Assembly: GCF_014648655.1 (NCBI RefSeq)
Contig: NZ_BMRN01000031.1
Span: forward strand, 1 to 64,000
Reading direction: 5' to 3'
Length of the DNA: 64,000 bases
Source of the DNA: Streptomyces atratus
GTDB lineage: Bacteria > Actinomycetota > Actinomycetes > Streptomycetales > Streptomycetaceae
Under the pieces are notes generated by a model. It did not search any database. It saw only the letters and a list, made by a program, of their open reading frames with translations, and was not told where the DNA came from. This document shows, one piece after another, positions 27,469-35,652 of the stretch (position 1 is its first letter; each line of letters starts with the position of its first letter). The position numbers were made by a program, and so were the translations under genes.

Positions 27469-28333
27469 CCGTGTGGCAGGAACCGCCGCCCGCGACGCAC
27501 AGCCGACACTCGAAGAGCTGTTCGTGGTGCACGGTCCATATGGCGGCGACGCGTCCGGCGACGAGGACGGCGCGTAGGCCGGCGACGGGCATGCCGAGGT
27601 GGGCGTGGTCGATGATGCGGCTGCGGTCCTGTAGCCGAGTACCGCGTTGTCGAACGCCGGTAGGAAGCGGACGGCTGCGGGGGTGTCCGGGTGTGGGCGC
27701 GGTGCGTCGGTAGGTCGAGAAGCTCACGGCCGCGTTCGTCGCGGAAGGTGACGAGTTCTGCGTCGAAACTCCCGCTGCAGGCTGCCGCATGAACCGACCA
27801 GAGGCCTGTCCTCGCCGGAACTGCGCCCGGGGCCGTGAGCGAGCGTGCTCACCGGCACGCACCACCGTCCATTGAAGAGATCGTTCAGGACCCGGCGAGA
27901 AACAGATTCACTCCCGAGCAGGTAGGCCAGGCGTTGCTTCACCAGATCCGAGGTGGTCGATACGGCGTCGAGCGGGCCGCTGCGTTCGCTGGGCTACTGG
28001 CCCGTGCCTATCACAGCGAGCAGGAGCGCCCTCGCTGAAACTAGAGGTACTTGCCCACGCTGATGCCAACGCCGGCCAGGAGCTGCTGTCGTTTCGTGGG
28101 GGTGTAGTTGAGGTACGGGGTGCGGTGTGTGCTGAGATATCCGGGATTGGTTGAGACCGTGTGAGCGCGGGTTCGCGGGGGCGTAGGCCTGCTGGTCTGG
28201 GGTTGTCTCTTCTTCGGTGAGAACACCAGGGTCTTCCCCAGGTAGCGTCGACGTGTAAAGAGCCGAGTGGTGTTTTCCCTGTTCACGGCCTTTCTGCGCT
28301 GCTCATGGCGGGGGCCGGGGGCAGAGGGAGAGG
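27469..28333. other. Gene-poor stretch next to transposon remnant
   Basis: About 865 bases. Apart from a short plus-strand frame at 27835-28038, no frame is convincing. Weak minus-strand coding texture occurs in 27480-27800 but cannot be assigned. The block 28041-28290 is T/G-rich and unlike its surroundings. In intact Tn7/Tn5053-like elements a tniQ-type gene would follow tniB here; I see none. Confidence 0.4.
27835..28038 (+). CDS. Possible small protein (67 residues)
   Basis: The short frame has a reasonable protein texture (PPSIEEIVQDPARNRFTPEQ, then VGQALLHQIRGGRYGVERAA, ending AFAGLLARAYHSEQ): a polar N-terminus followed by amphipathic helices. There is no signal peptide. The GTG start has only a weak purine-rich upstream tract. 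No homologue is recognised. It may equally be a fragment left by transposon decay. Confidence 0.3.
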   Translation: MSERAHRHAPPSIEEIVQDPARNRFTPEQVGQALLHQIRGGRYGVERAAAFAGLLARAYHSEQERPR

Positions 28334-28783
28334 TTACCGGCGGGGTGTGCGGGGCCGGCCTGTGGTGGGCCGGTGGTGGGTTTCGGCGAGGTGGTCCAGA
28401 CGGACGGCATCAAGACTTTGCTTGGTGATCCGTTCGGTGCCGTCAAGGATCGCGGTGATTGCTGCTTGCCGGATGAGTCGGGTCAGGCTCCCGATTCTTC
28501 CTGCGGTCCGCTGGTGGAGATAGGACGCGTGGCGGGGGAGCGTCCCGGCCCGGTGCGCGTGGAGGTCGAGTGCTGTTTCTACCCCCGCGATCAGCTCGCG
28601 GAAGGGTTCGCGTGTGCCGAGGCGTGCCGGGAAGGCCCCGCATTCCACCAAGCTCGCGCGTGCAGCGAGTTGCGCCCTGCGGACCCCGGAGAACAGGGCG
28701 GTGTCGGTGACGGCGATGCCCGCGGACACGAACGTCGCACCGATGCGTTCGGTGAGTGTTTTCTGGTTTATCTCAAGGGCAGG
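28334..28783 (-). pseudogene. TniB/TnsC-type transposon ATPase, C-terminal half
   Basis: The minus-strand frame from about 28783 reads LEINQKTLTERIGATFVSAG, then TALFSGVRRAQLAARASL and the diagnostic tail TLPRHASYLHQRTAGRIGSL with TRLIRQAAITAILDGTERIT. These match the C-terminal half of TniB/TnsC-type AAA+ proteins of Tn7/Tn5053-like elements, from just after Walker B to the end. The N-terminal half with Walker A is not adjacent. A matching N-terminal half exists at 57.8-58.3 kb on the opposite strand. The start of this frame (28882) is in unrelated sequence. Confidence 0.65.
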
Positions 28784-28856
28784 GACGTGACGTTGTGTTC
28801 TCGCAACTTCGCGCCTGACGGCCCGTTCTACGAATTCCTGCCCTGAAACCGACCGT

Positions 28857-28893
28857 GGTGGTATCTCCGGTCCCGGCGACAAGAGATACCACC
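28857..28893. repeat. Inverted repeat at the TniB fragment boundary
   Basis: Perfect arms of 11 bases (28857-28867 and 28883-28893; GGTGGTATCTC / GAGATACCACC) flank a 15-base loop. It lies 70-110 bases outside the point where the TniB homology begins, so it could be a mobile-element end, a recombination site or a small terminator. Confidence 0.45.
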
Positions 28894-28995
28894 GCGTGAA
28901 GGTACCCGTGATCGGGCCCAGCGGCTTCGGGGACGCGGTGAGCGAGCCGTGCGGGCCTTCTCAGTGCCTCGCGATCCGCGGCGGGTCGACCACGA

Positions 28996-29037
28996 CCGGC
29001 CCGGCCTGTGCCTGCGGGCAGGCACAGGCCGGGCCGG
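28996..29037. terminator. 20-bp GC-rich hairpin downstream of the amidase gene
   Basis: Two perfect 20-base arms (28996-29015 and 29018-29037) with a 2-base loop, about 90 bases past the amidase stop on the minus strand. No U-tract. This is the probable amidase terminator; its symmetry would make it bidirectional. Confidence 0.7.
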
Positions 29038-29128
29038 GTCGGGCCGGGAAGCGTTCCGCGTACGACGAGAACACGGTGTCCAGTTCGCCGCCGCTACGCC
29101 GCGGGCCGGCAAAGCCCGGTGGCGGCGC

Positions 29129-30577
29129 TCAGAAGCCCGGCGGGCGGCGGAATCCGCCGATCACCTCCGCAAGGCACCGCACGAACTGGACCGCGGTGCG
29201 GTCGTGCAGGTAGGGCGCGATCACCTGGATGCCGACAGGAAGCCCGTCCCGGGTCGTCCCGACAGGTGCCACCGCCGCGGGCAGATGGTTGACCGCCGAC
29301 GGCGCCATCCACGTGAGCATGTCGCGATACGGCCGGTCGGCGCCGTCGACCTGCAGTGTCCGGACCGACCAGGTGGGATCGGGCTGCTGGTCGTGGGGGA
29401 AGGCGGCCGTGGGGGTCACCGGGCAGAGGAGCACGTCGACGTCGCGGAAGAACTCGGACCAGCGGCGCCGGGAGTGCTGCCGACGTTCGTCGAGCGCGTG
29501 CCACTCACGGAAGCTGACCGTCAGGTCCGAAGCGAACCCGCCCGCGGCCCCTTCAGCGGCGGCGAAGTCCACGAGCCCGGCATACGATTCGTCCGACTCG
29601 ACCAGCCCGCTCTGCGCCATCAGCAACGGCTCATAGAGGGCCATCGTTTCTTCGAGCCCGACCGGTCCCTTGCCCTCGACCACAACGGCGCCCTCGGTCC
29701 GCACCGCCTCCAGCGTCGCCTGCATGATCGCGACCAACTCGCTGTCGACGGGGCAGAACGGGTCTTCGAGCCATGCCGCGACCCGGAATTCCCGCAGAGT
29801 GCTCGACCTGGCGGCGGGCAGCTCCAGCCGCCAAGCCGGGGCGCGGTCGTGGTCCGCTCCTGCGAGGATGTCGAGACCCAGGTCGAGGTCGTCGGCGTGC
29901 CTGCCGAGCGGGCCGAGTACCGCCATATCGAAATCCGCCAGCGTCCCAGGAGCATGTCCCGAGACGCTTCCGTACCTCGGCACGATTCCGAACGACGTGC
30001 GCAGCCCGTAGACGCCGCAGAAGTGGGCAGGCACCCGAATCGAGCCCGCCGAGTCGCCGCCGAGCTCCAGGCCGGTCAGCCCAGCGGCGAGTGCCGCGGC
30101 GGACCCGCCGGACGAACCGCCAGGTCCGCGAGTCGGGTCCCACGGATTGTTCGTGGTCCCGTAGACCTCGTTGTAGGTCTGCCAGTCCCGGGCGTCCGGC
30201 GGCATGTTGGACTTGCCGAACACGATCGCTCCCGCGTTCTTGAGGCGCGCGACCGACTCGGCGTCGCTCGTCGAGACATGCTCCCCCCAGCGAGCCGAAC
30301 CCCCGGTGGTCCGCATGCCCGCAACTTCGAGACTGTCCTTGATCGTCACAGGGACGCCGTGCAGGCGGCCGAGCGGTTCGCCGCGCGAGACCGTACGGTC
30401 GGCCTCCAGCGCTGCGGCCCTCGCACCCTCCTCGTCCCGGGCGACAATGGCGTTCACCTTCGGATCGAGTTGCTCCACCCGGGCGAGGTAGTGGTCGAGC
30501 AACTCGACGCTCGATACCTCCTTTGCCGCGACGGCGGCAGCGAGCTGGCCTGCGGAGCGAAATGCCAGATCGGTCAT
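29129..30577 (-). CDS. Amidase (amidase-signature family)
   Basis: 482 residues. The Ser-cisSer-Lys triad has the classical spacing: Lys80 (VTIKDS), Ser155 in GGSSGGS and nucleophile Ser179 in GGDSAGSIR. The flanking KSNMP and GVYGLRTS..G motifs are typical of the family. The enzyme hydrolyses carboxamides, probably small aromatic or aliphatic amides; there is no GatB/GatC partner and the substrate is unknown. ATG 30577 is preceded by GGAGGTT; the longer open frame upstream is not protein-like. It lies between TniB and TnsA-like fragments, so it may have been inserted into, or carried by, an old transposon. Confidence 0.88.
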   Translation of the reverse strand: MTDLAFRSAGQLAAAVAAKEVSSVELLDHYLARVEQLDPKVNAIVARDEEGARAAALEADRTVSRGEPLGRLHGVPVTIKDSLEVAGMRTTGGSARWGEHVSTSDAESVARLKNAGAIVFGKSNMPPDARDWQTYNEVYGTTNNPWDPTRGPGGSSGGSAAALAAGLTGLELGGDSAGSIRVPAHFCGVYGLRTSFGIVPRYGSVSGHAPGTLADFDMAVLGPLGRHADDLDLGLDILAGADHDRAPAWRLELPAARSSTLREFRVAAWLEDPFCPVDSELVAIMQATLEAVRTEGAVVVEGKGPVGLEETMALYEPLLMAQSGLVESDESYAGLVDFAAAEGAAGGFASDLTVSFREWHALDERRQHSRRRWSEFFRDVDVLLCPVTPTAAFPHDQQPDPTWSVRTLQVDGADRPYRDMLTWMAPSAVNHLPAAVAPVGTTRDGLPVGIQVIAPYLHDRTAVQFVRCLAEVIGGFRRPPGF

Positions 30578-30828
30578 GCGAACCTCCAACAAAGCTTGAC
30601 CCGCGGCGATCACATCTCTGTGGGCGACGCAAAATCCCAGTTCAGGGCGGGTCCAACTCGACTTTAGCGGACGTGGGGGACCATGTCGGGGTGTGGCTTT
30701 TCTCACTTTCCGCCACAGCTTCGCCCGGCACGCGGGGCAGCGACCGGAGGTCAAAAGGCTCACTGCCCGCGCTCTGGCATCAGAGATGTCCCTCATCGAC
30801 CACGACGCGGATGCTTCGTGATGGTCAG

Positions 30829-31263
30829 TCAAGATGAGGCGTCTTCGGGTTCACCGTCGTGAGTCAGATCTGCGACGGCTTCCACCAAACCCACAAGGCC
30901 GTTGCGGGGCCACCGGAGCGTGATTGATCGGGGCCGGTGGTCCAGGTGGAAGGCTTGCTCGAACTCGATCTGGGTGAAGCCGGTGAGGTGCGCGACTCTG
31001 CGTTCGGTCTCCGGTCGCTGTGCCTCCGGGTCGGCATCCAGCCGCATCAGATGGCTGAGCTCCACCCACGACTCGTAACCCACCAATTCGGCGCTGGTCG
31101 CAGCCCAGTACCAGCCGGGGAAATTGCGCTGCCCCCGGTACGACGGGAACGCACGCACCTGCCCGGCCACCTCGAACCGGGCCCGCCACATCACTTCGAG
31201 CGGCCCACCGCGGGACTCACCCCGGGCATTGACGTACTCCAACCAGAAGTCCTCAGCCTCCAC
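30829..31263 (-). pseudogene. TnsA-like transposase endonuclease subunit, truncated
   Basis: The central part reads RAFPSYRGQRNFPGWYWAAT and VGYESWVELSHLMRLDADP, the hallmark of TnsA-like endonuclease subunits of actinobacterial Tn7-like elements; the Glu of YESW is a nuclease-core residue. After ADP the sequence leaves the family (PETERRVAHLTGFTQIEFEQ onward), so the C-terminal catalytic strands are missing or replaced. The frame is open upstream of GTG 31263 without a better start, so the N-terminus is unclear too. It lies on the same strand as the TniB C-half and in the gene order A-(B)-C of these elements, with the middle lost. Confidence 0.6.
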
Positions 31264-31478
31264 CAGGTAACCCCACTCGGCGTTGACCAGGTGGAACGGC
31301 CGTAGGGGCCGGAGGAGGCCCGATCATCCCGATGGTGTTGGCCTTACACCCGAGCTGGCGGGCGGCTTTGCGTAGTGCGGCAACTCTGCTGCGCATTTCG
31401 CTGGGGCGTGCGGGGTGAGCGTGTCGGGGGCCAGCAACTGCGAGGTGACGTTGGGGTGTCAGGTCTCCCGGTTCTCGC
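31264..31478. other. Short region between TnsA-like fragment and endonuclease VII-like gene
   Basis: A minus-strand frame here continues as MRSRVAALRKAARQLGCKAN, a short helical piece possibly belonging to a lost upstream transposon gene. Nothing complete is seen. Confidence 0.3.
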
Positions 31479-32822
31479 TCAGAACAGTGCCAGGCCCTCG
31501 CCGCTGGTGTCCGCGATGACTGGCCGGAACTGGGCAGGGAGGCCGTCCAAGCGGTCAGGACCGGCCGCGGCGGCCACGGCAGGGGCCGTCTCGGCCAACC
31601 AGACACGAAACCGCTCGGCGGCTTCGCGGTAGGGGACTCGCGCCAGGACACGGTGCTCGCCGGAGGGGCAGAAGTCGACGGCGACAGTGAGCAGGCAGGA
31701 ACGGGGCGCGTTCTGACTGCCCGCCCAGGACACGCGCAGGACACCGCAGGGCGTGCGCCCGCGGGGGGCGCGGTGGGTCGGACGCAGCGATTGGCAGGCT
31801 ATGCGGGCGGTCCATGCGGCGAGGTGCGGCAGGGGCAGGGTGGTGCGTGCGCGGCAGCCGGGGCAGCGGTGCCAGTGGCGGAGCCAGTCGTCGGTGTCGG
31901 TGTGGAAGAGGCGTGTGTAGCGGTTCGCCACGCGGATGTCGTTGCTGTACAGGTGGTCGGGGCGTTCTAGTGTGTTGCAGGACTGGCAGAGGGGGGCGCG
32001 GACGTAGCCGTGTTCGTGGCAGTGGTCGAGGACTGTGGCGGGCGCGGTGCGGCAGACGGCGCACGCCCACCCGGCCACCCTGCGGGAGGTACCGGGCTTC
32101 CTGCTGAGCACCGAGTACAGCTGGCCTTCCAGCTCTTTGTTGTACGGGCGCAGTGAGGCGGTGGGGCCCTTGGGGCTCGTCGTCTGCCGACCGTCGGCGG
32201 CTCGGGCCTGGCGGGGGTGGAAGGGCGGCTCGGTGACGGCTGCGCTTGCCTGGTGGGTCCGCGCGGCTTGCACCCACTGCGTTTCGGTGTGCTCGGCCGC
32301 ATCCAGCAGCCTGACCACAGCGCGCGGCAGCCACCACGTGCGCTGCGTCCCGTCGCGGGTCTGCTCCACGAGTATCTGTCGCCAGTCGATCCCCGCCAGA
32401 TGGTACGGCCGGGCGTCTTCACGTCGTGCTGCCCGCTCGGGGCCGCCCGGCTCCTGCAGTTCCCCCGTGATGCGCTGGCGCCAACGCAGCGGCGTTTCCT
32501 CGTTGCACTCCTGCCTCGGCGCCCCACGAAACGGGCCGATGCGGACGAGGTCTTGCCGGTCCATCCCCACCGCGTTCAGTTCCGCGGCCGCCCGGCGCAC
32601 CTCAGCCTCCGGAACACTCAACTGACCGCCGCTCGCTCTCACCGTCGCCACCGCATGGCCGCCGAGCAGGACGTACCCCACCCGGGCATGGGCAGGAGAG
32701 CAGGTGAATGCCCCAGAAGCCGTCGGCACAGCACTGTCGGCCGTCAAATCGGCCCACAGAGCGTCCGCGGCAACCAGGGTGATCAGGCCGTCCGTGCGAC
32801 CGGGCATGACACGCTCTGACAT
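31479..32822 (-). CDS. Endonuclease VII-domain protein
   Basis: 447 residues. The central domain (about 245-300) matches the recombination endonuclease VII / His-Me-finger fold: CAVCRTAPATVLDHCHEHGY with VRAPLCQSCNTLE, in which four Cys bind structural zinc and the DHCH motif supplies the catalytic His. The N-terminal 230 residues and C-terminal 130 are not recognised; CPGC suggests a second zinc site. Family proteins cut branched or mismatched DNA and are frequent in phages, plasmids and transposons. Its place between TnsA-like and IS5 remnants fits a mobile-element accessory nuclease. ATG 32822 is immediately upstream of the first conserved residues. Confidence 0.75.
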   Translation of the reverse strand: MSERVMPGRTDGLITLVAADALWADLTADSAVPTASGAFTCSPAHARVGYVLLGGHAVATVRASGGQLSVPEAEVRRAAAELNAVGMDRQDLVRIGPFRGAPRQECNEETPLRWRQRITGELQEPGGPERAARREDARPYHLAGIDWRQILVEQTRDGTQRTWWLPRAVVRLLDAAEHTETQWVQAARTHQASAAVTEPPFHPRQARAADGRQTTSPKGPTASLRPYNKELEGQLYSVLSRKPGTSRRVAGWACAVCRTAPATVLDHCHEHGYVRAPLCQSCNTLERPDHLYSNDIRVANRYTRLFHTDTDDWLRHWHRCPGCRARTTLPLPHLAAWTARIACQSLRPTHRAPRGRTPCGVLRVSWAGSQNAPRSCLLTVAVDFCPSGEHRVLARVPYREAAERFRVWLAETAPAVAAAAGPDRLDGLPAQFRPVIADTSGEGLALF

Positions 32823-32879
32823 ACCGACAGGCTAACGGCCTGCAACGCGGCAACGGGTCTCCAAGCGCCTCGGTCAGCC

Positions 32880-33228
32880 GGGCGATGAGGACGGGCGGAT
32901 CGTCGGGGCCGGCGGCGTCGTGGTGAGCGCGCGGTCGTGGAGTCCACGAGGGACAGGTCCACCTCCCCCGCTTCGCAGCCTCCGCGATCAGGCCCTCCAG
33001 CAGGGCCTCGAAGACACCGGCGTCACGCCATTGCCGGAAGCGGTTATGGACGGTCGACCAGGCACCGAACTCCCGCGGCACCCCCCGCCACTGCCCACCG
33101 GTCCTGAACCGCCAGATCACGCCCTCGAACTGCTGCCGCAGCCGCTCGGGGTACGGGCCGTATCTCCCGATCGGTAGATACGGCCCAATGAACTCCCACT
33201 CCACGTCCGTCAGTTGCGCGCGAGTCAT
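32880..33228 (-). pseudogene. IS5-family transposase, N-terminal fragment
   Basis: From ATG 33228 the frame reads MTRAQLTDVEWEFIGPYLPI, then GRYGPYPERLRQQFEGVIWR and GGQWRGVPREFGAWSTVHNR, the DUF4096 N-terminal domain of IS5/IS4811-type enzymes. It goes on to AGVFEALLEGLIAEAAKRG. After about 32965 the frame shifts; the first catalytic Asp (VDSTT) can be traced in another frame near 32940. The catalytic domain ends about 32870 at the endonuclease gene boundary. The element is dead. Confidence 0.75.
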
Positions 33229-33283
33229 CCAAGATGATCTTCCGGATAAACCCTCCCGTAAGGGCCGATCCCTAGAACGATCA

Positions 33284-33454
33284 CGACTCGATATGCAGAA
33301 CGCCTTCCAGCGCCTCGTCCGCTGGTACGAGCGCCGGACCACCGTGATCAACGCGTTCTTCGATCTCGCCGACACCGTCATCACCGTACGCAGCCTGATC
33401 CGCCAGGCATGGACAACCCACCGCTGGGACGAACGCCCGCACCGCCGCTCATGA
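33284..33454 (+). pseudogene. IS5-type transposase, C-terminal fragment
   Basis: The plus-strand frame reads NAFQRLVRWYERRTTVINAF then FDLADTVITVRSLIRQAW, the C-terminal end of a DDE transposase, with no upstream catalytic part. It lies head-to-head with the minus-strand IS5 fragment starting at 33228, so one element probably inserted into another. Confidence 0.6.
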
Positions 33455-33568
33455 GAACACTGTGTGGGACACCCCCGGGGTGCACCGCGCGGGACCTGGT
33501 CAGCGGCGGGCCAGCACAAGTCCCCTCGCGAAGGGAACGGCCACTGCCGGATTCTCGGGCAAGGGCCG

Positions 33569-34096
33569 TCAACTCCCGGAGGTGGGAGGCGAACCGTCCT
33601 GGTTGAAGGTGACCGGGGTTACCGTGTCCGAGTTCGCCGTGTCCAGGAACAGCTGGTACAGGTCCACGCCTTGGTACTGGCCGCCGGGTGCGCCGCCGAT
33701 GATCTCGACCAGCGCAAGATGCAGATGCGTCGCTGTGGGGGCGAACTCGTACACCTCACCGAGCACATCCCCGCGGGAGACCTGCGAACCGACGGTCAGC
33801 CCTTCCGGGACATTCGTGATGTGGGTGTAGAAGCCGCCCATCATGTCGTTGGGGGCGCGCATGAACAACTGGGCTCCGTAGACCTTGTTGGTGTCGGCCG
33901 AGGGGTCGTGCGGACTGTACTTGGTGATGTGGGCGTCGAAGGCGGCGAGGACCGTCGAGCCCGCGCTGGCGCCGAGGTCCATGCCGTACTGGATGTACCA
34001 GTCAGGAGACTGGTGGCCTCCCACGCCGGGGCCGCCCAGGCCACTCGCGAATTCGCTCGGGAACGGGTTCGACATGTCAATTGTGAATGCAGACAC
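33569..34096 (-). CDS. M23-fold (LytM-like) protein with a missing zinc ligand
   Basis: 175 residues, the whole protein being one LytM-like domain without signal peptide. The usual HxxxD opening motif is QYGMD (Gln36 in place of the zinc-binding His, Asp40 kept). The other ligands are present: FYTHITN with His92 and HLHLALV with His124 and His126. M23 enzymes cleave peptidoglycan cross-bridges; the His-to-Gln change predicts weak or no activity, or a binding-only role. It is transcribed away from the 58-bp palindrome at the edge of the eCIS cluster. Absence of a secretion signal fits a protein delivered by, or lysing cells for, the injection system. Confidence 0.65.
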   Translation of the reverse strand: MSAFTIDMSNPFPSEFASGLGGPGVGGHQSPDWYIQYGMDLGASAGSTVLAAFDAHITKYSPHDPSADTNKVYGAQLFMRAPNDMMGGFYTHITNVPEGLTVGSQVSRGDVLGEVYEFAPTATHLHLALVEIIGGAPGGQYQGVDLYQLFLDTANSDTVTPVTFNQDGSPPTSGS

Positions 34097-34494
34097 CTGT
34101 CTTGCTCCTTATTTGCGTGTCGCCGTACCGCTCTCATTTCAACTCCTGTTCCAGTCTCACGGCATTCGCGGTCGATGGTGATGGCAATCACTTTGCGGGA
34201 AGCCGCGGTTGTGGAATGTGAAACGAATTCGGCGGTCGCTGATCGGAGCGCATGCGAGCCCTGCCTGAGCTGCGCCGCGGCGCAGCTCATTCGTACGCCA
34301 CACGAGTGAGCTGCGCCGCGGCGCAGCTCACTCGTGTGGCGTACGAACAGGATCGGCGTCATGATGGTCCTGGAAGCAGAGGATGACGATTCGGTTCCGA
34401 CGGCGGAACGCCCTCTCATAGTCAAGGACTGGCGGCCGAATCGCCTTTTTCCTGGAGTCCGGTTGCCCAACGCTCTTAAGTGTCGGAGGCCACC
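34097..34494. promoter_or_regulatory. Divergent intergenic region with a large palindrome
   Basis: About 400 bases between the divergent M23-like and lysozyme-like genes. It contains the repeat structure annotated at 34266-34347 and lower-G+C flanks (34100-34200 and 34360-34470) that should hold the two promoters. No ORF is supported. Confidence 0.6.
34266..34347. repeat. 58-bp perfect palindrome with a duplicated 24-bp inner palindrome
   Basis: Bases 34290-34347 form a perfect palindrome with 29-base arms. Its central 24 bases (34307-34330, TGAGCTGCGCCG and its complement) also occur as a direct copy at 34266-34289, 41 bases upstream. The structure is therefore A-B-A-B', with A self-complementary and B a 17-base block repeated in inverted form. 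It lies between divergent starts, so it is more likely an operator, recombination site or element end than a terminator. Confidence 0.8.
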
Positions 34495-35247
34495 ATGGCT
34501 TGGGCCAACGCACCCGACGTGGAACCCGGCGATGTCATCAGCATCCTCGGTGTCGATCACGTCTTCTACGAGGAAGCGATGCGCACGGGAGGCACCCCTT
34601 CCTGGAACAACCAGAACCCGGGGAACATCGTGCGCTCGGAAGAGGCCGAGAGTTACGGCGCCTACCCCGGCAAGCACAACGACATCTTCGCCGTCTTCCC
34701 CAGTGAGGAGGTCGGCTTCGAAGCCGTTCGCCGCTACCTTTCGGGACGCGGGGACAAGACGATCCTGCAGGTGATGCAGGCCTACGCCCCGGCCGGCCAC
34801 GGCTCCAACGATCCCCAGGCGTACGCCCAGAGGATCGCCGACGCCCTGGGCGTGGGAACCGACACCACCCTGGCGGGACTGGACGGCGGTCAACTCACCA
34901 CGTTCGCTTCCGCGATCCAGCAGGTGGAGGGCTGGCGGCCCGGCCAGACGCATGGCCCCGAGGATCTGCCGGATGACATGGCGCAGTGGCTGACCGACCA
35001 TCCGAGCCGCGCCGAACGGGAGGCTGCAGACCAGCCGTTCGCCCGGCAGGGCACCGTGGCGGAGGGGGTCAAGAACATTCAGCAGCGCCTGAACGACCTC
35101 GGCTGGGATCCTCCCCTCGTCGTCGACGGCAACTTCGGCCTGCACAGCGACGAGGCCGTGCGGTGGTTCCAGGCCAACAACGGCCTGGCGGCGGACGGCA
35201 TGGTCGGCAACAAGACGTGGCTCCGGCTCATGGAACTCCCGGGCTGA
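34495..35247 (+). CDS. Lysozyme-like (NPGN motif) protein with C-terminal peptidoglycan-binding domain
   Basis: 250 residues. The N-terminal 140 residues carry WNNQNPGNIVRS (NPGN at 41-44) and GFEAVRRYLS, as in lysozyme-fold/structural glycosidase domains of phage and secreted hydrolases. The C-terminal 60 residues are a PG_binding_1 domain (VKNIQQRLNDLGW, VDGNFGLHSDEAVRWFQANN, GMVGNKTWLRL). No signal peptide. ATG 34495 follows GGAGG at six bases; the upstream GTG is less likely. It starts a three-gene plus-strand unit that meets the eCIS operon convergently. It could be an eCIS cargo or a lysis protein releasing particles through the cell wall. Confidence 0.75.
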   Translation: MAWANAPDVEPGDVISILGVDHVFYEEAMRTGGTPSWNNQNPGNIVRSEEAESYGAYPGKHNDIFAVFPSEEVGFEAVRRYLSGRGDKTILQVMQAYAPAGHGSNDPQAYAQRIADALGVGTDTTLAGLDGGQLTTFASAIQQVEGWRPGQTHGPEDLPDDMAQWLTDHPSRAEREAADQPFARQGTVAEGVKNIQQRLNDLGWDPPLVVDGNFGLHSDEAVRWFQANNGLAADGMVGNKTWLRLMELPG

Positions 35248-35268
35248 GCGCACGGGAGAAGGACAGGA

Positions 35269-35649
35269 ATGAGCGGCATGACAGCGACCAGGCTCGACGT
35301 CTGCTGCGTCCACGCGTCGACCGCTACCGACGTATCCGCGAGCGAGGCGGTGGCCGCGCTCGCGGGCACGATCCCCTTGAGCAGCCTCGGGACGTCCTTG
35401 CAGGGCTTCTGGCCGGGCAACGGCTCGAAGGGGACGATCGGATCCGGCCCGACCCAGCCGCTGGGGGTGACCGCGCCGGTCGACTTCGTCCAGAACCTGT
35501 CCCTGCGGGACCACGACGACGTGGGCAGTGACGACGTGTTGGGCTCGATCCGTATCGAGGAGTCGGAACGTGGGCCGGGTCCCATCGCCAAGCCCGCCCC
35601 GTCGCCCGTCGAGGGTTCGGTCCACTACGTCGCCTACCGGATGGAATAG
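35269..35649 (+). CDS. eCIS-adjacent protein of unknown function (126 residues)
   Basis: No known family recognised. The N-terminal 60 residues are small and polar; the C-terminal half looks like a beta-sandwich (LSLRDHDDVGSDDVLGSIRI, then VEGSVHYVAYRME). It contains a Cys-Cys pair near residue 12. ATG 35269 has an AAGGA site and lies 21 bases after the lysozyme-like gene, so the two are cotranscribed. It could be a partner or adaptor of the lysozyme-like protein; this is inference from position only. Confidence 0.6.
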   Translation: MSGMTATRLDVCCVHASTATDVSASEAVAALAGTIPLSSLGTSLQGFWPGNGSKGTIGSGPTQPLGVTAPVDFVQNLSLRDHDDVGSDDVLGSIRIEESERGPGPIAKPAPSPVEGSVHYVAYRME

Positions 35650-35652
35650 ACC

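Noticed and set aside
34290..34347. Reading the 58-bp palindrome as a transcription terminator
   Set aside because: It lies between two divergent start codons about 150-200 bases from each, so no transcript is expected to end there unless an unseen small gene exists.
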